64,000 nucleotides of DNA, taken from Hymenolepis diminuta (Eukaryota > Platyhelminthes > Cestoda > Cyclophyllidea > Hymenolepididae). Shown one piece after another: positions 1 to 10,360 of this stretch; within the stretch, counting starts at the first letter, position 1, and each line of letters starts with the position of its first letter. The stretch spans positions 453,238 to 517,237 of the forward strand of contig CAADRB010000023.1 in assembly GCA_900708905.1 (NCBI GenBank), written 5' to 3'. Under the pieces are notes generated by a model. It did no database searches. It saw only the letters and a program-made list of their open reading frames with translations, and was not told the DNA's origin. The position numbers and the translations under genes were made by a program.

Positions 1-1235
1 CGTCTCAAGTGTCGTGAGAAGTTCCGGCTATCTTCTTCAGCTAGAAAACAAGAGTTTTGGATAATTTTTCGTCCGATCGCAAAACTACCACGTAATACTA
101 CTGCATTTTAATGATTCGTAGCCACTTATTATAAGCCCAGTTTGATTAATTCGGAACTGGTTGAAGATTTCACTCAACAATTTAACAACGACCTCTCTAA
201 TAGATAAACAAAAAAAGTTCCCTGTATTCCAGTCCTATTCAGTTAATGACATCGGCGTTATTGGGTGACCTAGAGATCGACTGTCTGTTAACGCTCTGAG
301 ATAAGCATACTCTCCAAAATCATAGACCAACTTCGTAAATTACCAAATAAACATATTCAGTCCCCCTTCAGATTTTGGATACGTTTAGACTGGAGGTTAA
401 GCGGGCTGAGATGAGCCCTTAGGGATCCCAGGCTCCCGGTTAGCAGTAAGAAGTGCCAATGTTAAGCGCCAGCATGTCTCAAAATTCCCAAAAATTGAAT
501 TTTGAAAACAAAGGTATGGATATGAGTTAGTATTAACTGAAGATAAGTCACGATGTTAAAAATAGACTCTATGGGAATACAAGGGCACGTGAATATAAAC
601 GCGCTCGATGCAGTAAAAAATTAATTAAAATGAACATTCAGGTAAGTGTAAAAATAGATTAAATGAGGTTAGACGATAAATTGGAATTTGAGAAAAAGAT
701 AGACGGCTGCACTGTACTGAAAATTTTCAAACAATTATTTGAAATTCAGCATCCTAATGCATACATCCCACAGTTAATTTTAGAATAGCCACACTACAAT
801 GAATGATATGATAGCACAAAGGAACAGACCTTTGTTTAAGATGATAATTTTGTAATATAATCTACTGGACAACATTTCTCCCTAAGAATTATAATCTGAT
901 ACGAAACTTGATCGATTTCTCAGATGTCAAGACCTCATTTCTTGAGTCAAGTGGGAATTTGACAAGGAAAAGTATGAATACACCTAAAAAGCCGCACATA
1001 ATGATGGAACAGAAGGGCAATTTATTTGCTAAACGTATAAGACGTGCGTATTCATCAAGAATCCTCATTTAAATCCAATCTGTTCAATCGCCACATGACG
1101 ACAGACTATATGAAATTGCTGATCTCTCTAGCAATATTTCTAAGCCCACTTTCAACATTTAAATAGTGAATGCCACGCTGTTATTGATGTTGAAAACTCT
1201 TAGGAGCAGAGTGATGACTGTTAATAAATGTTATA
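1..1235. other. Intergenic, no gene recognised
   Basis: AT-rich sequence with stops in all frames and no recognisable protein. A somewhat GC-richer patch lies around 390-475, but it does not fold into a tRNA by eye and has no coding potential I can support. It may hold a last small exon of the MBLAC1-like gene to the right, but none could be identified. Confidence 0.5.
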
Positions 1236-1237
1236 AA

Positions 1238-1465
1238 TAATAATTCTCAAGCCCATTTAGGAAAGCATTTTCTATCTCTCTTTTTACCATCATTGAGTCT
1301 CCCTGGTGAGAAACTAGAATCCTGCCAGCTTCTATATTAACCAAACTTAATCAGTGCAGCTGGTCATTCTACTCATTGGGTTTGCACCGATGGGCATCGA
1401 ACCCGTGACCTCTAATATCGCGGACTATGCATACTTTAATACTGCGCCATTTACGCAAAAGGTTA
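1238..1465 (-). repeat. tRNA-derived SINE, near full length
   Basis: Read on the minus strand this copy has a tRNA-like head with a box-A-like TGGCGCAGTAT near 1440-1450 and a clear box B, GGGTTCGATGC (1394-1404), followed by CCCATCGGTGC. A roughly 130 bp body and a 3' end resembling GCTTTCCTAAATGGGCTTG follow. The same order of blocks recurs near 22.9, 32.6, 50.2 and 52.1 kb, which defines the family. It lies just downstream of the MBLAC1-like gene, in the same orientation. I infer a Pol III-transcribed non-autonomous retroposon; no partner LINE was seen. Confidence 0.75.
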
Positions 1466-1624
1466 TCGGATTGGAGCATACACACCTTTATTTATAATGG
1501 ATAATAAATTTCACCTAAGAAATCTTGAAATTTTACCATTTTTCCCGAATTCCATTGCAAAGATAATCGAGCATTTTACAAGGATTATATTGTTTTTTTA
1601 ATATGAGACACAGACGTATAGAAA

Positions 1625-2254
1625 TCATACCTTAAACATGGATCCATGACCAGGGACAATATAGTCAGCAAGAGACAAAATTAGGCTCCGACTTTTTTCT
1701 TGCAAATCGGGCCTTATACTAACATCTCTCCATAACCTTTCATCCTTACGATCGTGTTGATTTTCAAAAATGTCACCACTAACTACAACGGTACCTAGTT
1801 TAGGTACATTTTCCACAATAAGGGAAATATCATGCTGCGAATGCCCAGGAGTGAAAATAACTCGAACCTAACAAAAGCCTCAAATTAAATAAATAAATCA
1901 ACCTACATTATTATCAATTAAAAAAGGATCACCAGCGGAAATTTGAGCCTCTCTTAACATCCCGTTCTTTAGAATGTCCGTACCGACTATGATCGTTGCG
2001 TTGGGGAAATCATGAAGATTTCCAACATGATCAACATGTCCATGAGAACAAATAATGTAATTGATATCTTCATTATTAAGGTTATGTTCGGCAAGAATTG
2101 ATTTAATAAGTTTGCCATCCCATGGACTGCCAGGATCAAAGAGGATATTAAATTGACCACAGATCAATGTAATAGTGCAGGCGGCAAAAAACAAATTATT
2201 ATCGGTCTTAGTAGAAAATCCATCTCGACATACGATAACTCTATAAGAGCTCAT
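1625..2254 (-). CDS. MBLAC1: MBLAC1-like metallo-beta-lactamase domain protein
   Basis: Two exons, 2254-1907 and 1867-1625, joined across a 39 bp GT-AG intron, give 196 residues. Zinc-binding motifs of the metallo-beta-lactamase fold are all visible: SHGHVDH (His71, His73, Asp75, His76), TPGHS (His125), SGDIFE (Asp148) and VPGHGSMF (His190). The block LGTVVVSGDIFE...DERLWRD and the ending PGHGSMF are typical of MBLAC1. In mammals that protein is reported as a nuclease for histone pre-mRNA 3' processing; the role here is inferred. The second exon runs to a stop right after FKV, but a good donor (AAG|GTATGA) at the same place means a further short 3' exon is possible. An ATG 9 bp upstream, out of frame, opens a 6-codon ORF overlapping the start. 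Confidence 0.88.
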
Positions 2255-2827
2255 CTTCCATGGCTATAAATAATAGAAATAAATTATAGTGTATGTAATC
2301 AGTATGATAATAAATGCAAAAATAGGCGAACATTACAACACCCACCAACAGATTAATGAGGGCATTAGTTCAAGGTTGAAAAATAAACCTAAATAGTTTA
2401 GTTAATTAATTAGATGCTGCTGCATCAGAAAACGAATTCGTTGACATAAATAATTAACATGTATAGTTAAAGGTGCTAGTAAAAAGATTAATATTTCTTT
2501 CTTTGTAGTTGCAGATCCGCAGCACACTGAATATATCAGATCATGCAAAAATGTCATTGAAATTAAATATGGAATAAATTTTAAATAATATATTTTAAGT
2601 TTCTGCTAAATTTAAGTTTCTGGTACCATTGCAAAATATCTCAATTATTTCCAAATATTAAATGATCAATGAAGAATAGTAAACATGTGTGAAAGTTCAG
2701 CAATCACAATAAAGAATTAAATCTGTTTGATGGGAAATTAATCTAGTGCGATGAATTAACAGTTATTCAATTTTCATTTAATAATGACATTGTTTTATTC
2801 TTCTTTACAACAGATACTCCTTTCGAA
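2255..2827. promoter_or_regulatory. Shared upstream region between divergent MBLAC1 and UBE2V genes
   Basis: A 573 bp AT-rich gap separates the start codons of the minus-strand MBLAC1-like gene and the plus-strand UBE2V gene, so both promoters should lie here. No convincing TATA box or other element was recognised. A possible splice acceptor (TTTACAACAG) ends near 2812, just before the inferred UBE2V start, and an ATTTATAG-type acceptor lies just upstream of the MBLAC1 start. Confidence 0.4.
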
Positions 2828-3695
2828 ATGTGTCATAGCTGTGAGTTGTTCGTGCTAGTATTTTGGGATTTTTTCTCTGTAAATATTTATTGTTAGTCTT
2901 TTTAATTGAAAGGTATTCATTTTAAGAAATCATATTTAGGTTGTTCTTCCAGAAATAAGGGTATTTCAGCAAATTTATCTTTGAATGTTCTAGCGGTCTA
3001 GGTTTACTTGTTAGGTTTTGACCTATGCTTACACTCAGTTTGTATTATTTTTATCTTCTCCTACAGTTTTTTGTGCCAAAATGTTAGTTTTGGGTCTAAA
3101 TCGATCTATAATCTAGTTTCATTAATGATCCGCCTTTTAGCCAAAGTTCTTGTTCCGCGCCGCTTCTATTTGATGGATGAGTTGGAAGCGGGAGAAAAGG
3201 GGTTACACGACGGAACAATTACATGGGGTTTGGCAAATAGTGATGATATCACCTTAACCACCTGGAACGGTACCATCCTTGGACCTGCCAAAACTCCATT
3301 CCAGAACAGAATGTATGAATTAGAGATAATTTGCAGTGACGAATATCCCGACAGGCCTCCACACATCAGGTATGAATCTAATATTCTGTTATACTTATTT
3401 TGGGTCTCTGTCATCTATTTTGATTTTCATTTCTAGATTCAGAACAAGAATAAATATGACAGGTGTAGGAAACAATGGTCAGGTATACTCAGAAAAGCTT
3501 ATTTTATAATTATGAATTTGCATTTAATTTCGTTAGATGTTTTTATTAATTTAGATTGATACAACAAAAGTACCCTCTCTACGTAATTGGCGTCGAGGAA
3601 TGTTGATTCGTAATGTCCTTGACGACCTGCGAACAATGATGGCTCATAGTGAAAACAAGAAGTTGCCTCAACCACCAGAAGGCTCTTGTTATTAA
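2828..3695 (+). CDS. UBE2V: Ubiquitin-conjugating enzyme variant (UEV/Mms2 type), copy A
   Basis: Exons 3141-3369, 3437-3482 and 3555-3695 are supported by protein similarity: VPRRFYLMDELEAGEKGL, TWGL, WNGTILGP, YPDRPPHIRFRT, LRNWRRG and the end KLPQPPEG are hallmark UEV blocks. A first coding exon of only 13 nt, ATG at 2828 to 2840 followed by GTGAGT, has the phase needed by the acceptor at 3140. The total is then 429 nt, or 142 residues, close to the 145 of human UBE2V2. UEVs lack the catalytic cysteine and pair with UBC13 to build K63-linked ubiquitin chains; no Cys is seen at that site here. The first exon is inferred. An alternative in-frame ATG at 3008 would give an untypical hydrophobic N-terminus. 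Confidence 0.88.
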
Positions 3696-4330
3696 ACGCT
3701 CCTTTGATTCCCTCTCCCTTAGCCCCCTGCTAACGGTTGCTCTGTCGCACAAGTATGCAGTTTAGACTGGTCTCCCTTATTTGGCTAAATCTAAGCTGAT
3801 CTTTATCAACGATTTTCATGCGTATTCTCCTTTTATTCTGATCGATCGTGTGGACGTGTCCTCTTTTCGTTATTGTAGACTTTTGGGACAGCACACCTGA
3901 GAGCAATTTCTTCATGGAGGGTTACTTTATTTATGGTTAATGTTGAATCGTTGAGGTGTTCTTATTCTCGTTTTTGTCTATTCACATTGGTAATTGCTTT
4001 TTAAGTTTTCGTTAGCGAATATGATTTTATCTGTGTCCTGCTTTGTACTGCTTGTAAACGGTGGACTCGAATCTATCCGATTGACGTAGTTTTTTTCTGT
4101 GGGACATCATGTGAGTAGGCTTCTTTTTTGAGTTTGACGTCAATTTGGGATGCTGGCAAAATGTTATAAAATTTTAGGCGCATGTTTTGTACTTGTATCA
4201 AATTATCACATTGAAATTGAGGTGCTCTTATATGTTCGCTTTTGAATTTCAATTTGGAGAAGTTGTGGGGGCAGCCGAGAGTAGAAGATACACAGAATAG
4301 TGGCGAAGGGTTATTAAGTGTTCGTAGGGA
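3696..4330. other. Intergenic, no gene recognised
   Basis: Downstream flank of the UBE2V gene. Open frames here are short, lack recognisable motifs and have no splice context, so I do not call a gene. Composition is typical of the window. Confidence 0.45.
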
Positions 4331-4334
4331 CACT

Positions 4335-4770
4335 AGATTGTGGGGAGCCAGGTACTGGGAGAACTAAATGTAAAGTCAGAAGGAGTTAGAAGAAAGGCAG
4401 AGGAGAGTAATGGTAATGCTCTAATGATACTTAGCAGAGACAGAGAGGACCGCACAGTGGGACGATCTGACGGAGTTGGATTAGGACAAGCCCAGCGGAT
4501 ATTCAGTAGAAACGGAATAACGTTGGGGTCCAATCAGGGAGATTACACCTGGACGTCCAAGGATAGAGTTGGTAGACAATCGAAATAGACAAAGGGTGAT
4601 ATGAGATTCCGGCTGAGGAAGTATTATCGGGCTATCATTCAAATCTACACGAATTTTAAAAGACGGGTATAGTGATAAGATTTTGTTGATCGACCTGATC
4701 ATAGTCAAGCCGTTTAAAAACTAGATTCAAACCCTGAAAACAGTTATTCATAAACAGATGAAAATTTTTT
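4335..4770 (+). repeat. Interspersed repeat RepA, copy 1
   Basis: Purine-rich sequence that aligns by eye with 13075-13550. Shared blocks include GATTACACC, GATAGAGTTGGTAGACAATCG versus GATAGAGTCGATAGACAATCG, and the ending ACAGTTATTCATAAACA versus ACGGTTAATCATAAACA. A third, partial match is at 5365-5715. Open frames inside it are by-products of the purine-rich composition, not genes. Class unknown; no terminal repeats or coding remnant seen. Confidence 0.6.
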
Positions 4771-5364
4771 AAGTAAATATGCATTGGCAGCATAATAATC
4801 TGTCAAAAATGTATTTTGGGCAGTTTAGGGGGAGGCTAATTTCTTTTATCCATTCGTGATCAGTATCACCACTTGATTAACTTTCTACAAGTCCGAGATG
4901 TTTCCTTTTGACATATTCACTCAATTGGCGGGAGGAAATAGAGTTTTTAATGCAGTGTATTTGTACTGTTTTAATGTTGCGAATTTATCGTTGATATTTG
5001 CTATCTTTGGCATGAAAATTTTGAGACTTTAACTCACTAATACGATTAAATTGTTTGCTTTATTATACAACACTATTGTTTCCGCTCTACACTTGCATTT
5101 TTTTAGTTGGTCTGTCATTTGCTCAGATGTCAGAATTATATCGGCCAGGAAGTTGAGACTCTGATTTTAACACTGTTTAACTGATGCTCATTAGCCATTA
5201 TTATAACAGTTCTGTTGAACAAATGTCATAATATTTCCGCCTTTACATCAAATTGGAGTTTGATTGAAAATGTTGTGTAAAACATTTAATTAGTTCAGTT
5301 TTTATGAGCAATGACTGTACATATCAGCATGTCATCCTTGTAAATATAGCAGACCGTTGCAAAC
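4771..5364. other. Gap between two RepA copies, no gene recognised
   Basis: AT-rich, with multiple stops in every frame. Nothing beyond low-complexity A/T runs was seen. Confidence 0.45.
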
Positions 5365-5715
5365 TAAATACCAAGGTCACTAAACGTAAAGCTACGAAAA
5401 GTAAGAAGCAATCAAGGGGTTCAGTTGGGATAGTACCTTAATGAGACTTAGCAGAAAGAGGTCTGTGAAAACGACCTGATAGAAGAATCTGACTGTAGGA
5501 ATTAGAAAGAAGAGAACCGAATTCTGCACAGTAGAAACCGGAATTTCAGGGTCAAACCCGGAGAAATATTAGGGAAATTGATAAGGCATAAATAAATATA
5601 TTTAGGAGTGTAAATGGCCAGAGTAGAATAGAAGTTTATTGGAGAAAGGTACATAATATAATTAAATACGTGTCTGAACGTGAATTGCTGGAGACAAGGG
5701 GGCACGAGTGTACAA
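5365..5715 (+). repeat. Interspersed repeat RepA, copy 2 (partial)
   Basis: Begins TCACTAAACGTAAAGCTACG, matching TCACTAAAAGCAAAGCTACA at 13086, and continues through AATGAGACTTAGCAGA, related to ACTGAGACTTAATAGA in the 13 kb copy and ATGATACTTAGCAGA in the 4.4 kb copy. The right half diverges and the conserved 3' end is not evident, so it is probably truncated. Same orientation as the other copies. Confidence 0.5.
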
Positions 5716-8700
5716 GAAGTCTAATACTAGATCTTCATACTTCAATGTTTTGTAAGAGTGTAGTCCATAGTTAGTCTTTTCGCATTCATCAAGAAAAATT
5801 TAAGTCTACCCTTATCAAAAACCTTTAACACTAGGGAAATAATCCCACGGAGATCGCAAATAACCTACCTACCTTTAAAAATTATGTTCTTTTTATTTTA
5901 ATTAGCTAGAAATTGGTCTTAGCAATGTTTGCTTTTACTTCAGCATTAACCTATGGTACTACATATAGAAATTTGTTAATAATATGTTTAATTACTTTTA
6001 AGGATAGTGTCGCGGCAAAAAGGGTAGAGCTTTCCACTGCTTCTAGAATGCCCTTATTATTAAGCTGCTAACCGAAAACTTAGGATGTTAACAGATTCAA
6101 CAATCTCATGCCTCTAAACTGTAAGCTCCACTGCCCCCCCCCCTCCCCCCAGAAGTTTGAGTAGCGCCTGAATACGTTTATTCAGAAAAACGGCTGTGTC
6201 CAAGGCTCCTAGTCTGACATATTTTTAACAGACTCATAAACAATGGGGATCCTCTAGAACTTATAACGTGTTATAAATATAAGATAGAATACAAAAGTCT
6301 TGTGAATACGAGATACTACCACAACTATGATGATTGTTGCATCAATAGCATACGTTGTACTATTTAGACTAGAGGATGTATAGATATTGCTGAGAGGATA
6401 TAATTCGAGGAAATGGTGATGAGGTTCGGTCCATGTGACTCGGCACTTTTAATTCTCTTCTGGGCTCTGAAGAATATGTGCTTCTGCTTTTGTCGTTAAA
6501 ACTAAGAATCGCATCCTCTTATGCGCTCTTCAACCACCCTTGTCTTTTATAAGACTTAAAGCAACTGGAAATTGGACTCCAGAAATCTTCATTGATAATT
6601 GCACTTGACGGACTGTGATTACACCGATACTTCAAGAGCATTGACTTCTTCTCCACGCACATTCATGCTTAATTAGCAGCTTTACACACCACCATTTACG
6701 CTCAAATGTTATTGAGGGGAAGTGTAATAACGTGAGAAGAGCTATCGGGGTCACATCGATCGAATAGATGGAATAAGCCAAGTCACTCATGCCGTCGGAT
6801 CAGTTCGGAGGTGGCTGACTAGCCACCCCCAATTTATTTATAAGGAAATTAGGTCTATATATAAAACATTTCTTCGTTGGATGTCAGTCATATCTCGTCA
6901 GTATCTCGGCGTGATGATAGATATCTATGTTCAAACACACAAACACACAGCGGGACCGCCTGCGGACACTGTAGTGGAGATCTTATCGTCAGTCAATCGT
7001 TTCTAATCGCTAGGTGATGATAGACATCTGCTGGCTATAGCAGGAAGTGATAATGTTGTGTGCTTTAGTCATGACAGCACGGTCTAATCATAGATCGATT
7101 TACTTTAACTACGATTTTGTGTTAGTTTTCGTCCTAGTCTTCCTTGACACCTGTTAATTCAAAAGAAGTTTTAGGGTAGGAGAAGTGAGATGACTTTTCA
7201 TAAGAATTTAAATGTAAAGTCTTCTTCGTAAAATCTTGGCAAATGGATTTCTCAGAGGTATATGTCTGGCTATCTCTTCATAGGTTATGGCTCTGCGAGG
7301 GCGTAATCCTAAGATCAACCTCCTTTCAGTGCTAAGGAGAGCCTCATTTACTTTGTTTTTATTTCCAAGTGATAAATGTTCTGCATATCTTCTATGCCTG
7401 TTTCACATCGTGTTGTCAGTCGCGAAAACACGTAAGAGGTCATTTAAGGGTGCTAATTGGTACTGAAGCTACTGAGCGTAAGTCACAGGTTAAGTTCTAA
7501 GTGTGCCCAGGACTCAAAACTCTTTCCTTATCTGAATAATTCTCATAGTCTTTTGATTTCTAAGATTTTTTCCGGAAGAGTTTTTCGAATGAGGATTTCA
7601 ACACCAGCTTTAAAACCTGTATGAAATTCATTTTGAATTTTCATCTTTTTAAGACAAATTAAATAAAATACAAATTATAAATGAGCGTTCAATTCTCCAA
7701 GGAAGATTGTAGGTTCTAGTATGGTATGATATTGCCCAAAAACACCAACGATATTCACAACAAGCAAGATAAATTAGAGATGTGAAATAAGAAAAAAAAT
7801 GCTCATATTAACGGTGTAAAATTATCTTCCATCCCATAGCTGGCAGTATGAAAGAAAATTAAGCGAATACAAAATGATGAGCAATAAATAAACAGAAATA
7901 TGAGGTATTAAGCCAGAACGTGTGTTTCAAAAATAGGACAAGAGTTTAAGAAAGTTTTTTAAGAACTATGTTTTACGAGATCACTGCAAGTGCTATAAAG
8001 ACATTTAAATGGGACGTATAAGACTTAAAAAGGTACGCATGTAATACCCATCCAGCAATGAAGTACGTGAAAAACATATGAAACAAAGTGATTTGGGAAA
8101 TTTATGGGTGAATGTAGTCAATTTCGTCATGGATTAGTTAAATAGAAGAGTTCTGTTAGTGACTCTGCGTGAATTTACTAAAGGTTGTATTGGAGGAAGA
8201 AGAACTTTTAAACATTTCGATCCAATATAGGTAATTTAAAAGAATTGTAATAAAACTGTCATTTTAATTTAGTTGAGATCACATATTTAATTGGAATATA
8301 CGGGTCTGAAGGTATGAATAAAACTGAATGAAAAACGAAAGCATTAAATAGATATTAAAGGTGGTATTTACCGTTTGCATACGATAAAAAAAGTAAATAT
8401 TAAAAATCATGTGGAATCATAATTACTCAGCCGAACCAATTAATTAGTTGCTGAAAAGGCAAAGTCACATAATTTACAAATAGTCAAAGAAGTAGTTGTA
8501 TGAATTTTCTTGGCTTTTTGAATTTATTTTAAAAATTTGTGGAATAATTATTGAACACTATTTTCCAATCATGAGGAGGGGAAAATATAGAAGTAAATAC
8601 CTTTAGCTACAACAGCACTGTTCAATAAAAGCACATCTATGGTGATGCCTGTATCGGCAATCTATTTAAACCGTAACTGACCCATCTTTCAATGCCATCA

Positions 8701-9588
8701 AATGCATTCCCTTTGTTTTAATTTCAACAACACTTGCCATGAATAAAGGACGATGTTTAACTTCGGAATCGGATTGTATTTTTGATCACTAAATGAACTA
8801 CTTCAATTGTGAAAATAGACATGCGAGATATTGATAATTTCTTCGCCAGGCATTTGGATAATGTCGATGTGACAAAGGGTATGAAACTTTTGAGCCTAAT
8901 AAATTATAAATTATTTAAACAAATCAAGATCATCCCGTATGACTGTTATTCCTTTCGATTACGATTTATAGTAGTCCGTGTTTATGGCGAATAATTTAGA
9001 ATGATAAATTCAGATATTTTCTTCCACCGCATTTAAGCAATATATTAGGAAAAACTTAAAAGAAGGATATAAGATTTTGTGCATTTCTCATAATTTTATT
9101 ATACAAACACGCAGACCATCGGATACTTAAAAAAACAGGAATGTCTGTACTAGATATGATAAAAATTAGGTACCTTGCAATCGCAATTGATATGTTTAAA
9201 ATTACGATGTAGCAATGCCAAAGGCACATTAACCGATGACATAATAAAATAATTTAAGATTTTATATAAGATAAACATAACCTAAAGCAAATAGTGAATA
9301 AACTAAATAAAGGCATACATTCATAAATAATGTTTAATACTCTTTAAATTCTTTCATTCTAATGCTTTTTTTAAATTTCTTACTAGAGTAATTAAATTTC
9401 TTTAAAGTTATCACATCCTTTTATACACATTTGGCAATAGTTTGAACATGGCTTGTCGGTCCAGTTCAAGAGTTCATCATCATGTTTTTTTAAATTATTA
9501 TTAGAAATGAATACATTTATTGTTGGCTACAGATTATTTTAAAATACAAATACGGTTGTTATAGTGGTTAACCAACTTTAAGAGAATA
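5716..9588. other. 3.9 kb gene-free stretch between UBE2V copies
   Basis: No coding exon could be supported. It holds a C-rich homopolymer tract (6134-6150), a short perfect hairpin GGTGGCT/AGCCACC (6810-6827) and, just after it, a segment 6840-7100 with a TATATATAAAAC box and two related GTGATGATAGA(T/C)ATCT motifs near 6911 and 7015. The last could be the remains of a mobile-element promoter or LTR but cannot be proved. From 7.6 to 9.5 kb the sequence is very AT-rich. The first exon of UBE2V copy B probably lies in the right part. Confidence 0.4.
6134..6150. repeat. Poly-C tract
   Basis: Ten C, one T and six C in a row, an isolated low-complexity tract in otherwise AT-rich DNA. Confidence 0.9.
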
Positions 9589-10308
9589 ATGTACTTTTTC
9601 ATTGTAGTCGTCGTTCCTCGTAATTTTTACCTACTTGAAGAATATGAAGAAGGCATAAAAGGTCTATGTGATGAAATCAGTTGGGGTCTTAGAGCGGCTG
9701 ATGATGCGACTCTATCAAATTGGATTTGCAAAGTTTTCTTTCATATTGATGACAAAGGCAGCTTTTACTTCGATTTGTCCGTTAACTGTGGCCCCTTATA
9801 TCCCGATGAAGCCCCTCAAGTAACGTAAGTATTTGATCTGTTTCAGTATTTTTATCGGCGGTTTTGCACAATTTAAAAATTTAATTTGATGACCAGCAAA
9901 ATTCAAGGTAATCAGTGTATTTCCTGTGGTTTTGCAATATTTCGTTTGTTTTTGAAGGTTCGATACTAAAGTTGAGGCCGACTGGGTAGATGCGAAAACA
10001 TTAAGAGTGAGTTAACTATATAAGAAATACTTAAATCCATCTTACTAGGATATTTTCTTGTGCCAAAGCGGCGAGTTTTTTATTTCTGATCTTCTACTAA
10101 GTTTCTGTATCGTACTTACATTATGTATCTTTTCCTTTTGCTTTTTAAATGAGAATACTCTGTTTAGAGTTTTTTTTATTTCCAGGTTAATCCACAAAAA
10201 GTTGATTGTCTCAGAAACTGGAAACGCGGACAGAAAATAAAGGATGTTCTACTAGATATTCGAAGACTTCTTCAGCCCATTGCGGCGACTCAAGGCCAAA
10301 GACTATGA
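9589..10308 (+). CDS. Ubiquitin-conjugating enzyme variant, divergent copy B
   Basis: Exons (9589 or 9608)-9824, 9958-10006 and 10186-10308 encode about 130-135 residues. UEV blocks are clear: VVPRNFYLLEEYEEG, ISWGL, ADDATLSNW, NCGPLYPDEAPQV and LRNWKRGQKIKDVLLDIRRLL. Intron positions and phases (phase 2 after PQVT/HIR, phase 0 before the last exon) equal those of copy A, so the two are paralogues from a local duplication. Copy B has lost the IGPP-type loop after the tryptophan (it reads WICKVFFHIDDKG) and ends QGQRL instead of the PQPPEG tail. A phase-1 acceptor (TTGTAG at 9602-9607) suggests an upstream first exon. An in-frame ATG at 9589 is the alternative start and is used here. Whether it still binds a UBC13 partner is unknown. 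Confidence 0.8.
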
Positions 10309-10325
10309 TTTTTTAGAACTCACAC

Positions 10326-10360
10326 TAATATATGTATACATATATATATGTGTGTGTGCT
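10326..10360. repeat. TA/TG microsatellite
   Basis: Alternating TATATG/TATACATATATATATG followed by (TG)n, just after the UBE2V copy B stop codon, so probably within its 3' UTR or trailer. Confidence 0.8.

Noticed and set aside
1394..1450. Possible tRNA gene on the minus strand
   Set aside because: Box A and B are present, but the cloverleaf is not intact and the same head recurs with a common body and tail, so it is a SINE.
4340..4588. 82-codon plus-strand frame
   Set aside because: Lies inside RepA copy 1; the frame is not kept in the other copies.
6840..7100. Possible LTR with TATA box and repeated GTGATGATAGA motifs
   Set aside because: No partner copy, no internal coding region and no defined ends were found.
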